64,000 nucleotides of DNA from Nectonema munidae (taxonomy: Eukaryota > Nematomorpha > Nectonematoida > Nectonematidae). The first letter of the stretch is position 1; every line of letters begins with the position of its first letter. The translations under genes were made by a program, and so were the position numbers. The notes under the pieces were generated by a model. That model was not told the DNA's origin. It searched no databases and saw only the letters and a list, made by a program, of their open reading frames with translations. Below are positions 47,756 through 58,160 of the stretch, piece after piece. The DNA lies in contig JAUIRK010000099.1 in NCBI GenBank assembly GCA_030549495.1, forward strand, positions 1,136,201-1,200,200. The letters are read 5' to 3'.

Positions 47756-48271
47756 ATGACAAAGAAATGAGGTAGTCTGATTATTACAATTGAAGAGATC
47801 TGGTATCAGACAATTGTGTGTGAAAGAAAATCAATATTTACGCAATACGTACCACAAAATAATGTCAAATCACTGCAAACGTTGTTATTCATCCATTTGT
47901 TTTCACTGACGACGATTGCATATTTTGTAGCGTCACAATGAGTAGTCGTCCATCAATGACGTTTATATTTCTTGTTCAAAACTTTTTGATGTTGAAGAAA
48001 ACATCATGAGAAAAATGTGTACAAAAGGTACGGCATCAATTCTTTAGCCTTCTTAACTGAAAGGATGGATTCTTCTCAATCCAAATTCTATTCGGTTGTC
48101 TGCTATATTTTTCTCATTTTTTTATTCATGTTTTTTCCATAATTAATTATTGTTTGACTGTTTTTACAAATTTAAGTGTATTCCTATGGGATATCCCTTT
48201 TTTCTTTGAAACTGAAAAATGTTTTTTTCCGAAAATAGAAAACATAGTCTAGATGGATTTAATTATTTTAT
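47756..48271. other. No recognisable gene
   Basis: AT-rich; probably the 5' flank or terminal region of the piggyBac remnant, but no TTAA-terminal repeat was identified. Confidence 0.4.
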
Positions 48272-48545
48272 CTGATGAAAAAGTTGGTTTGAGAATAGAT
48301 TACGTTGGTTTGGTCATGTCGAAAGGATGTCCGAAGGGAACGTTGTAAAGAAGATAAGAGAGGAAGACCAAAGAAGCATGGAATGAAGTGATTCACCACG
48401 ATATGGAAAAAAGAAAGCTTGTGCGAAGTGATGCTAAAGAAAGAATGAAATGGCGTAGTTGTTGCAGGAAACTGGTTGACCCAAACTCTTTGGGAACAAT
48501 AACCAGGCCTAGAAGGCAAAATGGATGATGATGATGATGATGATC
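48272..48545 (+). mobile_element. RTE-type LINE, 3' end with (GAT)n tail
   Basis: With one frame change the plus strand reads RLRWFGHVERMSEGNVVKKI, AWNEVIHHDMEKRKLVRSD, AKERMKWRSC and LVDPNSLGTITRPRRQNG. This is the very C-terminus of RTE-type ORF2. A GATGATGATGATGATGAT tract (about 48524-48544) follows, the simple-repeat tail typical of RTE elements. It is strongly 5'-truncated and better preserved than the RTE copies in the HTATSF1-like gene. Confidence 0.85.
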
Positions 48546-49626
48546 TGATGGAAAAAAGTTCTGAATTAAAATCGTCCATTTTTCAAATTTTAGACTCATA
48601 ATAATTTTAGGTCTACAAAAAAGAGTAAGAACTTCAATTTATTCGTCAGTATTTTTATCAAAAGATAAGTTCCTTTAAATTGTGTATCAGTCTTTGTTCT
48701 TTATTAATTCGGTTTAAGTATTATTTCAAGTATTTTACTATTGTCCTCCTCTATATCGAAACCAAATGACTTGATTACTTAAGTTTATTAATAAAAAAAA
48801 TGTTTTTATCTTCAACCCCATCCTACTATTTACTATTATTAAATACAGTGATATTTTTTGTCTCTATGTTTCAAAGTTATAGATACAGTTATTAAGGAAG
48901 ATATTTGAATTTCTCTAAAAAAAATTCCTAATTTGAGATATCAAAGAAGATATCAATATATTTTGACTTTTTTTGTAATAAATGTTGAAAATTAACTTTA
49001 TTTTTTCCTTTGTTTTAGATCTTATTAAATTCCAAATTATTGTTTCGACTTTTTAAAAAGTTTCTTGTAATTAAATAAAAATGGACTTTCTCGGATTTGA
49101 ACTTGATACCCACAGGTTCGATAAAAATCGTACCAAAGATTGAAATCGTCCCTAACTTCGCTATTTTTCGTACTCTATTTTTTGCATACATTATTTTGAA
49201 TCATATATAAAAAAAAGCTATCGTATCGTACTGTAATTTCGAAACGTCATGTGCATTATGCCCCCACTGAGTATTTGAAATCCGAATTGAATTTTTTCCT
49301 TCAAAGCTGCAAGCCCGCCTATGCGTTTATAAAACAAAATGGCCGATGAACTCTATTTAACAAAAATAGTTTAAAATATATTATGTAAGGAGAGTAAATA
49401 GAGGTGCCAATCAAATAATATTATCCAATCGCAACCTTTTCAAAGACGTTTTCTCGGTAAAAGCCTTCCACTGAAAAATGGTGCTGTTTGCTTTTATGAC
49501 TTTATTCTTGACTTGCCATTGTACATTTAAGAAAGGATTTAACTACTATTTGTGCTTTTTAAATAAAGAATTATTTGCTTTAAGATTTGCGATTTTGTAT
49601 CTTCTTTGCTTTTCTAACAAGTTGTT
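48546..49626. other. AT-rich stretch upstream of the UQCC1-like gene
   Basis: Presumed to hold the promoter of the gene at 49729. No element could be singled out. Confidence 0.45.
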
Positions 49627-49683
49627 ATGACACGTGCAGCAAGATTACTTTTAGATTTATTAAGATATATTGTAAATTGCTAG
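49627..49683 (+). other. Presequence-like reading frame ending in TAG, upstream of the UQCC1-like ORF
   Basis: Eighteen codons (MTRAARLLLDLLRYIVNC) with Arg residues and no acidic residue except one Asp, as in mitochondrial targeting peptides. It shares its frame with the main ORF (102 bases before 49729). It is either a genuine leader cut off by a stop, an upstream ORF, or intron sequence ending at TTGCTAG. Confidence 0.4.
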
Positions 49684-49728
49684 ATACCAACATTTGTCAA
49701 AGACACACCTCTTCCATATCAAAAGTCT

Positions 49729-50400
49729 ATGCTTGCTAAAGATTTTTTACATGTCAGTAAAACTTTTATCGTACTGAAAAGATCGTTCTTAGTGAATAAA
49801 CTGACTTTTAAGCCGAAAGCTTTGTTGAATATATTTTACAATTCTTTTTTTGTGAAAAGAAAATATCCGATAGAAGATTTGAAGAGACTGACTCCAGCCA
49901 TGTACTACATTCTATGCGGACAGATAAACCATGCCGACTTTTTTGTCAAGTTCAATCTAAGTGATACCATTTTTTCTTGGTACATCATTACTGCCTTGCA
50001 CGTATGGATGTTGATGGTTAGAAATGGGGCTGAAAAGGGTGAAGGCGACACGATAAATGAAATCGTGAAAAGGATTTTCATCCAAGACATCAATGACAAG
50101 ATTAAAAAAGTGGGTGTGTTCGGTAAAACCAAGTTCACAGGGGTAGCTGAGATGGACATCCATTTCCAGTACCTGATACTCGATTTCGATGCAGCAATTC
50201 GCATTGACGATGCTCGATTGGCTGCGGCTTTATGGCGAATGGTCTTCTCGCTAAGTAAAGTGGATCCTGTCCAATTGCTTCTCTTGGTTGAGTACATCCA
50301 CAAAAATTTGCAATACTTTGAAAGCCTGAATTATGAAAAAGAAGTTCTGAATGCTAAGTTCGAGCTCTTCCCTTTATCCTCGATTCAATTGAACGTGTAA
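49729..50400 (+). CDS. UQCC1: UQCC1/CBP3-like ubiquinol-cytochrome c reductase assembly factor
   Basis: Mitochondrial chaperone for cytochrome b synthesis and complex III assembly. The 223-residue ORF holds the family core: ADFFVKFNLSDTIFSWYIIT, ALHVWMLMVRNG (human DFEEFFLRCQMPDTFNSWF and LLHVWMCLVRM), IDDARLAAALWRMVF (human SDDHGLAAALWRTFF) and LLLVEYIHKNLQYFES (human LELLVEYVRKQIQYLDS). The ORF is uninterrupted over the whole domain, so the gene has no intron there. Typical family length is about 250-300, so the N-terminus is short. In the same frame upstream, ATG at 49627 opens MTRAARLLLDLLRYIVNC, a basic, presequence-like stretch that ends in TAG at 49681. The frame then runs open from IPTFVKDTPLPYQKS into the Met at 49729. 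TTGCTAG could instead be a splice acceptor for an unseen first exon. A retrogene with a damaged leader is also possible. Confidence 0.85.
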   Translation: MLAKDFLHVSKTFIVLKRSFLVNKLTFKPKALLNIFYNSFFVKRKYPIEDLKRLTPAMYYILCGQINHADFFVKFNLSDTIFSWYIITALHVWMLMVRNGAEKGEGDTINEIVKRIFIQDINDKIKKVGVFGKTKFTGVAEMDIHFQYLILDFDAAIRIDDARLAAALWRMVFSLSKVDPVQLLLLVEYIHKNLQYFESLNYEKEVLNAKFELFPLSSIQLNV

Positions 50401-50610
50401 TTTTGCTTTCAAATTCGTTTTCACAATACGGAATCGTTTGGAGAGGGGGGAGCGATGAAGTGTCAAACTCCTGTAAATGTGCATTTCAATCGTAAATATA
50501 TTTTTAACTAAAAATCTTTTTTCCTTTTTTTATCTTTTTTTTTGTGAAAAAAGTAAAGAATCCTTGAAATGAAGAAGGAATACAATAATGTTGAGACATT
50601 TTTCAATTAA

Positions 50611-50674
50611 CCTATGTTACCAAAGGGAACACAGGCGAACTAAAGTCAACTGCTTTCCTTTGGTCGTAAATGGG
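50611..50674. mobile_element. TTAA-type MITE, short derivative (copy 6)
   Basis: TTAA at 50607-50610 then CCTATGTTACCAAAGG; the right end is GGTCGTAAATGGG followed by TTAT. AAAGTCAACTGC matches the subfamily II interior. At 64 bp it is internally deleted. A second terminus-like CCATTAATGACCAA at 50683-50697 may be a further fragment. Confidence 0.6.
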
Positions 50675-50699
50675 TTATATAAACCATTAATGACCAACA

Positions 50700-51353
50700 T
50701 TTTTATTTTGTGCAATTTTATCAAAAAAATATATAGAAAATAAATTCATATTCGTAAGATGAAGTTTTTTTCCCAATATTTGCACAGTTTTTAAAAAATT
50801 TATAGAAACAAAAATCATAACTTATAGATTTGGAAAACACAAATGGGTACACATAATGTTAAATATATACGCATTTTTTGCTCAAGTGAATAAATATAGA
50901 ATGAAGTCAAGATTTATTATATGAGCATTACAAGATATCGTAATCTTTCTCTACTTCTGAACATTCTTGTTTAAGAAATAGGAAGCCTTAGTAAAGAGAT
51001 TCATCATAATAATACTACTGATAAGCGTCGTCAATTTCTTAAAAGACGAAAGTTCTCCAAGGATTTATAGATTTTTAAAAGAATAAATATTTTATGACGC
51101 TTTGCTTTGCTCTGCCTACTTCCCCTATTTGTGGGGCGGATTGGGTTGGGGTTTTATGATTATAGCGCGGACAATCTGTTGGTTACCCTGTGGGCACTGA
51201 CTTGTATGCTGGTTATATTGAGTGCGTGCGTCTTAGTCTTTATGCAAATAGCTTATTTTTAATTGTTATGTGTTATATATATTCGAAATTGAGAAAATAG
51301 TGTATGAAAGAAAGATAGAACACGTTTGATTAGTCTCGTTGATGGGTGTAGAT
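50700..51353. other. No recognisable gene
   Basis: AT-rich, with a more GC-rich patch near 51105-51235 that I could not assign. Confidence 0.45.
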
Positions 51354-51575
51354 ACAGGGGTCGGCAAAGTGGTCGATATCGACCCCTGGGGGTCCATAAC
51401 AGATCTTTAGGGGTCGATAAGATAGAAAAACTTACCAAATTGTTCTCTATTTCTCTCTTAATTGTTGACATTGATTAATGCTTTTAGGAAACATTTTTGT
51501 GTGGGGTGGGGGTCGATGTGAAGACAAATGTTCTATGAAGGAGTCGACTGGTAAAAAAAAGTTTGCCGATCCCTG
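51354..51575. mobile_element. hAT-type MITE, second copy of the 7891-8273 family
   Basis: Left end CAGGGGTCGGCAAAGTGGTC; inverted right end CAGGGATCGGCAAACTTTTT. Flanks GTGTAGAT and GTGTAGAA match at 7 of 8 bases. The interior shares GACCCCTGGGGGTC-type, GATCTTTAGGGGTCGATAAG and GGGGTGGGGGTCGATGTG with the first copy in inverted orientation. It lacks the minisatellite. Confidence 0.88.
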
Positions 51576-51741
51576 GTGTAGAAGATACGGTTCTAGGAGA
51601 AGGATGATGATATGTGGTGAAGAATGATACAATTTTTAATCTTTTGATCTTACCGATTTTCTACCATGATAGAATAGTCTTAAGTCTTTGATTTTTCCCT
51701 CTCCTTCTAGCAAAATTACGCGGGCCCCATATGGGGGTGGG

Positions 51742-51786
<45 letters not shown>

Positions 51787-52419
51787 TTTCTACTAAATGT
51801 TTCAGAATAAGAAATATTACTTTGAGAACCAGTATTTAAATTTAAGGAATCCTAATCATTATTCAGAATCGGCCCCATCTCTCGCTACGGGCGTGGACTT
51901 AAGTCTCTAAGTTGCTATTTGTTATCTCTAAGTTGTTATTTTTTTGAAATGCGATCCTTGTTCCATTTAATAAAAAATCAAACTATTAAATTTTGAAGAA
52001 AAAAAAATTTATGTTTCAAGGTCGGCCTGGACTGATTAAGTGTCCAAATTTATGAATTGTGTCAATATTTATTACATTCAATCATAATAATCAAAAAATA
52101 AAATATCAATATAAGTAATGTAGTTTTGATGAATTTATTGCGAAACACAAAAAAATGTTCTATCATAACGACTTCAGTTTTTAAAGGATAACAGACGGTT
52201 TACGGTCAACTCTCACGAATCAACCAATCCCTTTGTAACACCAACTTCTTGTGATGTTTTAAAAGATTTTGCGTCAAAAACTGAAATTATTGTTCTTCTA
52301 TGCTAAGTTTTTTGTTTAATTCTTTTACCAAAGCGGCAATCGCCAACGCACGCTTCGTATTTTACATGCAGGTAACGACAAAACTAAGAACAAGAACAAT
52401 CACGGAACGGAAGATACTT
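51576..52419. other. No gene; contains a long G homopolymer
   Basis: Apart from the G run at 51745-51785 and a GC-rich patch before it, nothing was recognised. Confidence 0.5.
51745..51785 (+). repeat. Poly-G tract, 41 bases
   Basis: An uninterrupted run of G follows CGGGCCCCATATGGGGGTGG. Such a run is extreme for an AT-rich genome. It may be a real homopolymer or a sequencing or assembly artefact. Confidence 0.9.
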
Positions 52420-52770
52420 CCGAGACAATATGTCGACTCAACATGTAATTCCATTCCTAAAAAGCTCAGACATAAAAAGAATCACATTTCTGCACGATCG
52501 GGCTCCGTGCATGTGTGCTTTGGCAACGCAAAATATTCTAAAGTCAAACAAGCTTGATTTTTTCGGAAATGATGAGTGCCTGGAAGCATCGTCTGACTGA
52601 ACATTTGGGAGCTATACTCAAGGACCGTTTCCAGAAAAACAGGAAAGACCTTTCGCTTACTGTAGTTTGTGTCACGCCGTTGAGCACACCAACTATTGAT
52701 ATAAAATCTTGCACATGCGTTTACAATCAATACACGTTTTTCTGTACTCTCTGTAGAATCACACGCATTT
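52420..52770 (+). mobile_element. Tc1/mariner-type transposase, C-terminal remnant
   Basis: The plus strand reads VIPFLKSSDIKRITFLHDRA, PCMCALATQNILKSNKLDFF and GNDE. This is the second-Asp block of mariner transposases (xFxQDGAPxHxAxxVQxFLxxxxVxFF). FGSYTQGPFPEK-like and LKDRFQKNR pieces follow in other frames (family SPDLNPxENxGxILKxRV). The GNDEWPxxSPDLNP segment is disrupted, so it is inactive. Confidence 0.72.
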
Positions 52771-52899
52771 TTTGAGTTTTCTACTGCTTGCATGACATCT
52801 TTATCATCAATAAAGGAGCTATTTCCAACAACATTTAAGAGTTATTCAACTGATATGCGGCTAGTAAAAGGAGTTTGCCAGTAAGTGAATTTAAAACAT

Positions 52900-53930
52900 T
52901 TTGGAATTGTTATATGATTGAGACTACTGCATTTATGCCATCACTTCTACTTTAGCTATTAGCATAATGTTTGCTTATCCAATGCTTATTTTTTAATTAA
53001 ATCTAGCCAATCACAGGAGTAGCTGAACTCTTTAATTTGCATCTTTTTGCCAAAGGATTTAGGCTTTATCCTGTAACATTAAGCCAGTGATCAGGGCATT
53101 TCTTGCTTGCATTTCACCAAACCAATCATCACGGCCTCTTCTAGATTAACGTGTTAAGCTGACACCCAGAATCGAAACCTGATTCTGTTTTCCACTTCTT
53201 GTTATTTCTCAAAATTTCTGCAACTGTTGTACGACCAATTGTTACATTCCATTCTTTCGAAAAAGCGCAACAATTTCACTTTGACTTGGTGATAGATGAT
53301 CATGTTTCTTGTACACACAAATTTCATATTTTTCTACAGTGCATGATGTTTTAAATCCTTTCAAATTTGAAGGCATTAAAGAATAAAAATATAAGAACAA
53401 GGATTTAATTCTAAATAAAAAAGACAAAAAAGAATTCAATAATTTTTATTAAGTTTTTTATTTTTTTGTGATATTTTTTTTACATGTGAGCAAATTCATT
53501 CCTCAAACAATATAAAATATAAAAGGTTATTTATTAGTATTATTAATAATATAAAAAATAAGAAAATGATTATATTTTTAATCTCTTCAGATATTACAAT
53601 GTGTTAAAAAATATTCAAATGTAACTTCTTCAAGACAGAAATCATCACAACAATTTAAACTTTACATAATAAGAGAAATCATTTAAAATGTGTTTGAAAA
53701 GCCAAGAAATTGTTATTAATTGTAAATGGTGTAATTAATTACAACAATGTGCGAGCAAACTTGACCGACAATCGAGACATTATTCTTATTACAATAACCC
53801 ATCGGTTACTAAGATTTAATGACGCTGACGGATTTTCGAGGCAAATACAACAGACAAATTTCCGTTATCGAAAAAAACCTGACGGATGTTGAGGGTCCCG
53901 GAAAATCGAGGGACGAATTTAATTATGTAG
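52900..53930 (-). mobile_element. Tigger/pogo-type transposase, N-terminal remnant
   Basis: Minus strand near 53300 reads KKHDHLSPSQSEIVALFRKN, then TIGRTTVAEILRNN-like residues (pogo-type HTH). Further on are DDWFGEMQARNALITGLMLQ, DKA and SIG pieces (second, CENP-B-type HTH: WFxEMQARNxPITGxMLQxKA...HxI). The catalytic domain is absent. At 53760-53925 repeated TCGAGG/CGATTTTCCGGGAC-type sequence may be the 5' terminal region. Confidence 0.65.
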
Positions 53931-53989
53931 TTGATAATATCAAAAGAAATATGAAAAATTTAATTTAGAATTCAAAAAAGACATGTCAC

Positions 53990-55700
53990 CTAAAGATGAT
54001 GTTAGGATGTGTGATGTGAAAAATTTATTTAAAAAACGTTACTTTTTAGATGCTTTGCACTCTGAAGATGACAGTAAGCACATCTTGTTTTTTTTCTTTA
54101 CTGACAATGAAATGACCCATTTGATCATTCTTTATTTCATCCACAATTTTTTTGTTGAAAGGTAACTTTTTTTTTTTGAAGTTTTTGCCAAAAATTTGAA
54201 GATATTTGACTTCTTTGTCTCTTGTTTTTTGCAAAATGTATGAGTTAAACATAGAAGACTGAATCAAAAATATGGCCAATGGAAACCACCATTTCTTAGA
54301 TCTAATGCTTGGTCGATTACAAGATAATGCATAATTTTGTAAATCCGCTCCGCCCATGCCTCTATTATAATTTATGACAGCAGCTGGAACGTTAACATCA
54401 ATCATTCTTTTGTCCCTTTGACTCCAACGTTATTTTTCCAAGGGATGAATTCCAACGCAGTTTGAACCAATTGTTACAAGACCATTATCCTTCCATCTTA
54501 TAATTACTATTTCGTTTTTCTTTGACGTGCACCATGATTGGAATCTCCCCTTTCAGCTTTCTTCATAATTCTCATAGGACAATTTCCGATCATATCAGAG
54601 CGAAAAGTACCTGTCACAAAAAACTTTCTACCAGATAACTCTTCAAAAAGCTTCAATGATGTGAAATAGTTATCCAAATATATATGATGTGTCTGATCTT
54701 TTGGAAGTCGATCCAAAAGTTCTAAAACAGTTCCAGCTCCTACACTAAATTCTTTTTTATAAATGTTACCTTCTCTATTGGAACCTTGGTAGACTTTAAA
54801 GGTGATAAGATAGCCATCACAAGAGTTTATGTATCATACTTTGTACCCGAACCTGGTGGGTTTTTGTCGCATTGCTTGTCTTATCTGGCATCCATACTTT
54901 CCAAAGTAAGGCACCATCATTTCATCAACATCAACTTCTTTTACGTTTGGACGCTTTTCAATAAATTTTTTGTTAACATATCAATAATAATTGAGCGAAT
55001 TTTAGCACCTTTGGATCTTTGATATCAGGATTATAAAAATAAATATATTTAAAAATTTCATCAAATCTGTTTTTAGACATTGCACTTGTGATGGCTGTAT
55101 TGTGCGTATCAGTCGCTAGTTCCCAATACATTCTACGGCTTCTACACTTGACATTGTAGCCACTGAGCAAAATAATTGAAAAAAAACTTTGAGATCAGAA
55201 TTTGAAAGCTTGAAGCCAAAATCTAGTTTTTTCTGGGCATATTTTATACTAAAATTGCAGATTAGATCTAAAATATCATCGCAGAAAAAAAATACTTCTG
55301 CAGCTTCAACACATGACAAAGAATCGACAAAATTGACTTCATAATTTTTATTCATATAACTTGTTAATAATAAATTTTTTTCAATATCTCTTTCATGCCA
55401 TTTATTTATGTCTCTTTTTTACTACTTTGCCTTGCTGATTCACTGAAATGGTCATCATCTTTGACATGATACACAACTTCAGCTTCCAGCATTCTCTTAG
55501 AAAAGTTATCTATACTTTGATTTTCTTCGCAATCTTCTTCTCCTGAATCTTCTTCGGTCTCTTCATTGTCATTTGGTGGAGAAATATATATTATACTTAC
55601 TTCCCTTCCTTCAGCACAAATTTCTTCAGATATATCACTTGCCAATACTAATGACTCAACTCTTTCAAATTTCGCTAAATTTCATTTTGATTAGCCATTT
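53990..55700 (-). mobile_element. piggyBac transposase (element P2), nearly complete
   Basis: Minus-strand order: an acidic N-terminus (MASDISEEICAEG, NEETEEDSGEEDCEEN), FVDSLSCVEAAEVFFFCDDI, RRMYWELATDTHNTAITSAM and SKNRFDEIFKYIYFYNPDI. Then VDVDEMMVPYFGKYG holds the first catalytic Asp (near 54920), HIYLDNYFTSLKLFEEL the second (near 54675) and INYNRGMGGADLQNYALSC the third (near 54343). KKWWFPLAIFLIQSSMFNSY then matches the xRW block. All three Asp are present, but the coding sequence is split into at least five frames. No TTAA-flanked terminal repeats were found by eye. It differs in sequence from element P1. Confidence 0.85.
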
Positions 55701-56235
55701 GGAAACAAAACTGGCAAACGCACAATACAATTATTCAAAAAGAGAGTGAAAGAGCTTATAAATATACCAACGTAGTGAGCAATGAGTGTGAGCCAATATA
55801 TGCGGGTTCCAGTTTTGCCAAATCAATTACTTCCTCTATTTATGAGTGAGTAGATTTGTTTTGCTTCAGTGAAACATCTAATACATCTTTTATGACATTA
55901 CAATAAAAATAACTATTGTTGCATGTATATTTATCGAATAAACTAATTTTACAAAAAGCGTGGGTGCAAAATAATTTTTTCGAAATTTAATGTAAAGTTT
56001 AGTCATTCTTTAAAAAAGCATTACAATTAAATTATGAGATTTAGATGAACTTCATAACGTTTCCAAAACATAAAATGAAAGATGTTTTTGAAATAAAAAA
56101 AAATGGTGTTGAAAATAGTTAAATTATAGGTGACGTTGAGCGTATACGGGTTTTCAGTGAAAAGCAAATGAGAACGTAAGAGGGGAGAACAGTGTGTATA
56201 TATTTTCCTTTGATTTTCATCTTTGCATATGATTT
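55701..56235. other. AT-rich spacer between piggyBac and hAT remnants
   Basis: No feature recognised. Confidence 0.5.
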
Positions 56236-58160
56236 TTGCAATCCTTTTATATTCTTCTTCTTAAAATGGCGATGGCAAACAACAAAAGAAAGCGCAAATA
56301 TATGGACGACTACATTAACTTTGTTTTTACTTGCATTATCTCAGCCACAAAAGAAAACCCTCAATGTGTGGTGTGCAGTGAAGTGCTCTCAGAAGAATCC
56401 ATGAAGCCGAATAAGTTAAGACGTCACTTCGAATCGAAACACCCAAATTTCAGTAATGAAAGCCCTGCGTTTTTCAAAAATAAGTGTGTGCAACTAAAAA
56501 AATCTCGTCTTGACAGTGATGGAACTTTCCAAAGATAAAGTAAATCAGCTTTGATAGCGTCTTACACCGTGTACCTGAGAATGGCGTGTCATTCAAGCAA
56601 AAAAACCACATGTCATCGGTGAGGAATTGATTTTAACTTGTGCAAAAGGCATCGTTCATCACATGATTGGAGATAAGGCAGTCAAATCTTTAAAAAGTAT
56701 AACTATTTCTAATAATACTGTACAGATGAGAATTGCAGATATGTCAGGTGATATTTGTTCTCAAGTTATTGATGAAATTTAGGCATTTCTACTTGATCTC
56801 TTTACATTGCAAGTTTATGAATCAATAGGTGTAGGTAATCTTCCTCAGGCATTAGTTTTTGTGCGATATATAAATAATTGTGATTTTAAGGATGAATTTC
56901 TCTTTTGCAGACCATTAGAAACAACAACTTGAAGCATTGTCATATTTCAAAAAATAGGTATCTTTTCTTAAAGAACATGGACTTGGGGGAAAATGTTGGT
57001 GGCATATGTACTGATGGTGAACCGTCTATGCTTGGCTCTAGATCTGGGTTTCAACAGATGGTAAAGAATGTTTCACCACACGCTGTTGGAGTTCATTGCA
57101 TTATACATCGTCAAGTATTAGCTTCAAAATCAGATTTGAAAACTGTTATGCAATCAGTTGTTAAAAGCAGTTAGCTTCATAAAGTCAAATGAATTGAACA
57201 ATCGCTTGTTCGCTAAACTTATGCAAAAAATGGATTCCAAGCATGAAGTTCTTCTATTGCACACTCGTGGCTGTCAAAAGGAAAAGTATTGAAGAGATTA
57301 TTTGAGTTAAATGCTGAGGTGAGAGGATTCCTATCTCAGCAAGGAAGAATAGAACTTTCAAATTTCCTTGGTGACTCGAATAATTTGGCAAAAACTGCAT
57401 ACTTGGTATATTTCTTCACAATTCTGAATTTCCTACTTCAGCGAGAAAATTCCAATATACTTGATTTTGCAGAAAAACTAACTGCCTTCCAAATGAATCT
57501 GGATCTTTGGCTGTCAAGGATAGAAAAGAGAAATTTTTACATGCTTCCCACATTTAAATATATTTGTTGAAGAAAATGAGACTGATGTTTCATTCAACAA
57601 CAGTTTTTAAAGTTTGCTGATCCAACAAATAGAAGAGTTTAGTCGTTATTTTCGAGAAAACCTCTCTGCAAAATTGATGATGTTCCTGAAAGATATCAAG
57701 AGGAATTCATTGATCTTATCAGTTATCACATCTGACTGTGCAAACACTGACTTTGAATCCATAGCAGTGAATCAATTTTTGATCAACTACTTATAAAATC
57801 GAAGCTAAGAAGTAAACTCCATGCTGAAGATGGCATACGTTATGCTATCCAAAGCAACACCACGGATTGAGAAGTTGCTGATAGAAAAGCAGTACCAAAT
57901 ATGACATTAAAAACATTATTGTTTATTATCAAAATAAAGCTTGTATTACTCGTATCAGTAACATCCAATTATGTAAATAAATGATATATTTTGAGCCAAT
58001 TATATTGTATATTATGTATATTTCCGTTCTTGCTATGATGAAACAAGTTACTGCAGTTATGTAGCATTCTTATGTATACCTTAATCTTTGGGTGGGGTTG
58101 CAGAAAGTCTGGTGAGACTTAAATAGGGTCGCCACTGGAAAAGGTTGGGAAATATTAGTA
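56236..58160 (+). mobile_element. hAT transposase with BED finger (ZBED5/Charlie-like), degraded
   Basis: N-terminal BED-type finger at 56365-56450: QCVVCSEVLSEESMKPNKLR, then RHFESKHPNF (C-x2-C...H-x4-H). Next come GGICTDGEPSMLGSRSGFQQ and VGVHCIIHRQVLASK (catalytic CTDGAxxMxGxxxGxxxxV and HCxxHR). VLKRLFELNAEVRGFLSQ, SNNLAKTAYLVYFFTILNFL, REKTSNILDFAEKLTAFQMN-like and LWLSRIEKRNFYMLP follow. The order is that of vertebrate ZBED5/SCAND3-type hAT proteins. The end TAGGGTCGCCACTGGAAAAG and GTTGGGAAA near 58120-58155 resembles the 3' terminal repeat. The C-terminal dimerisation domain is not recognised. Several stops and frameshifts make it inactive. Confidence 0.82.

Noticed and set aside
49905-50303. 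132-codon minus-strand open frame
   Set aside because: Shadow of the UQCC1-like gene on the other strand.
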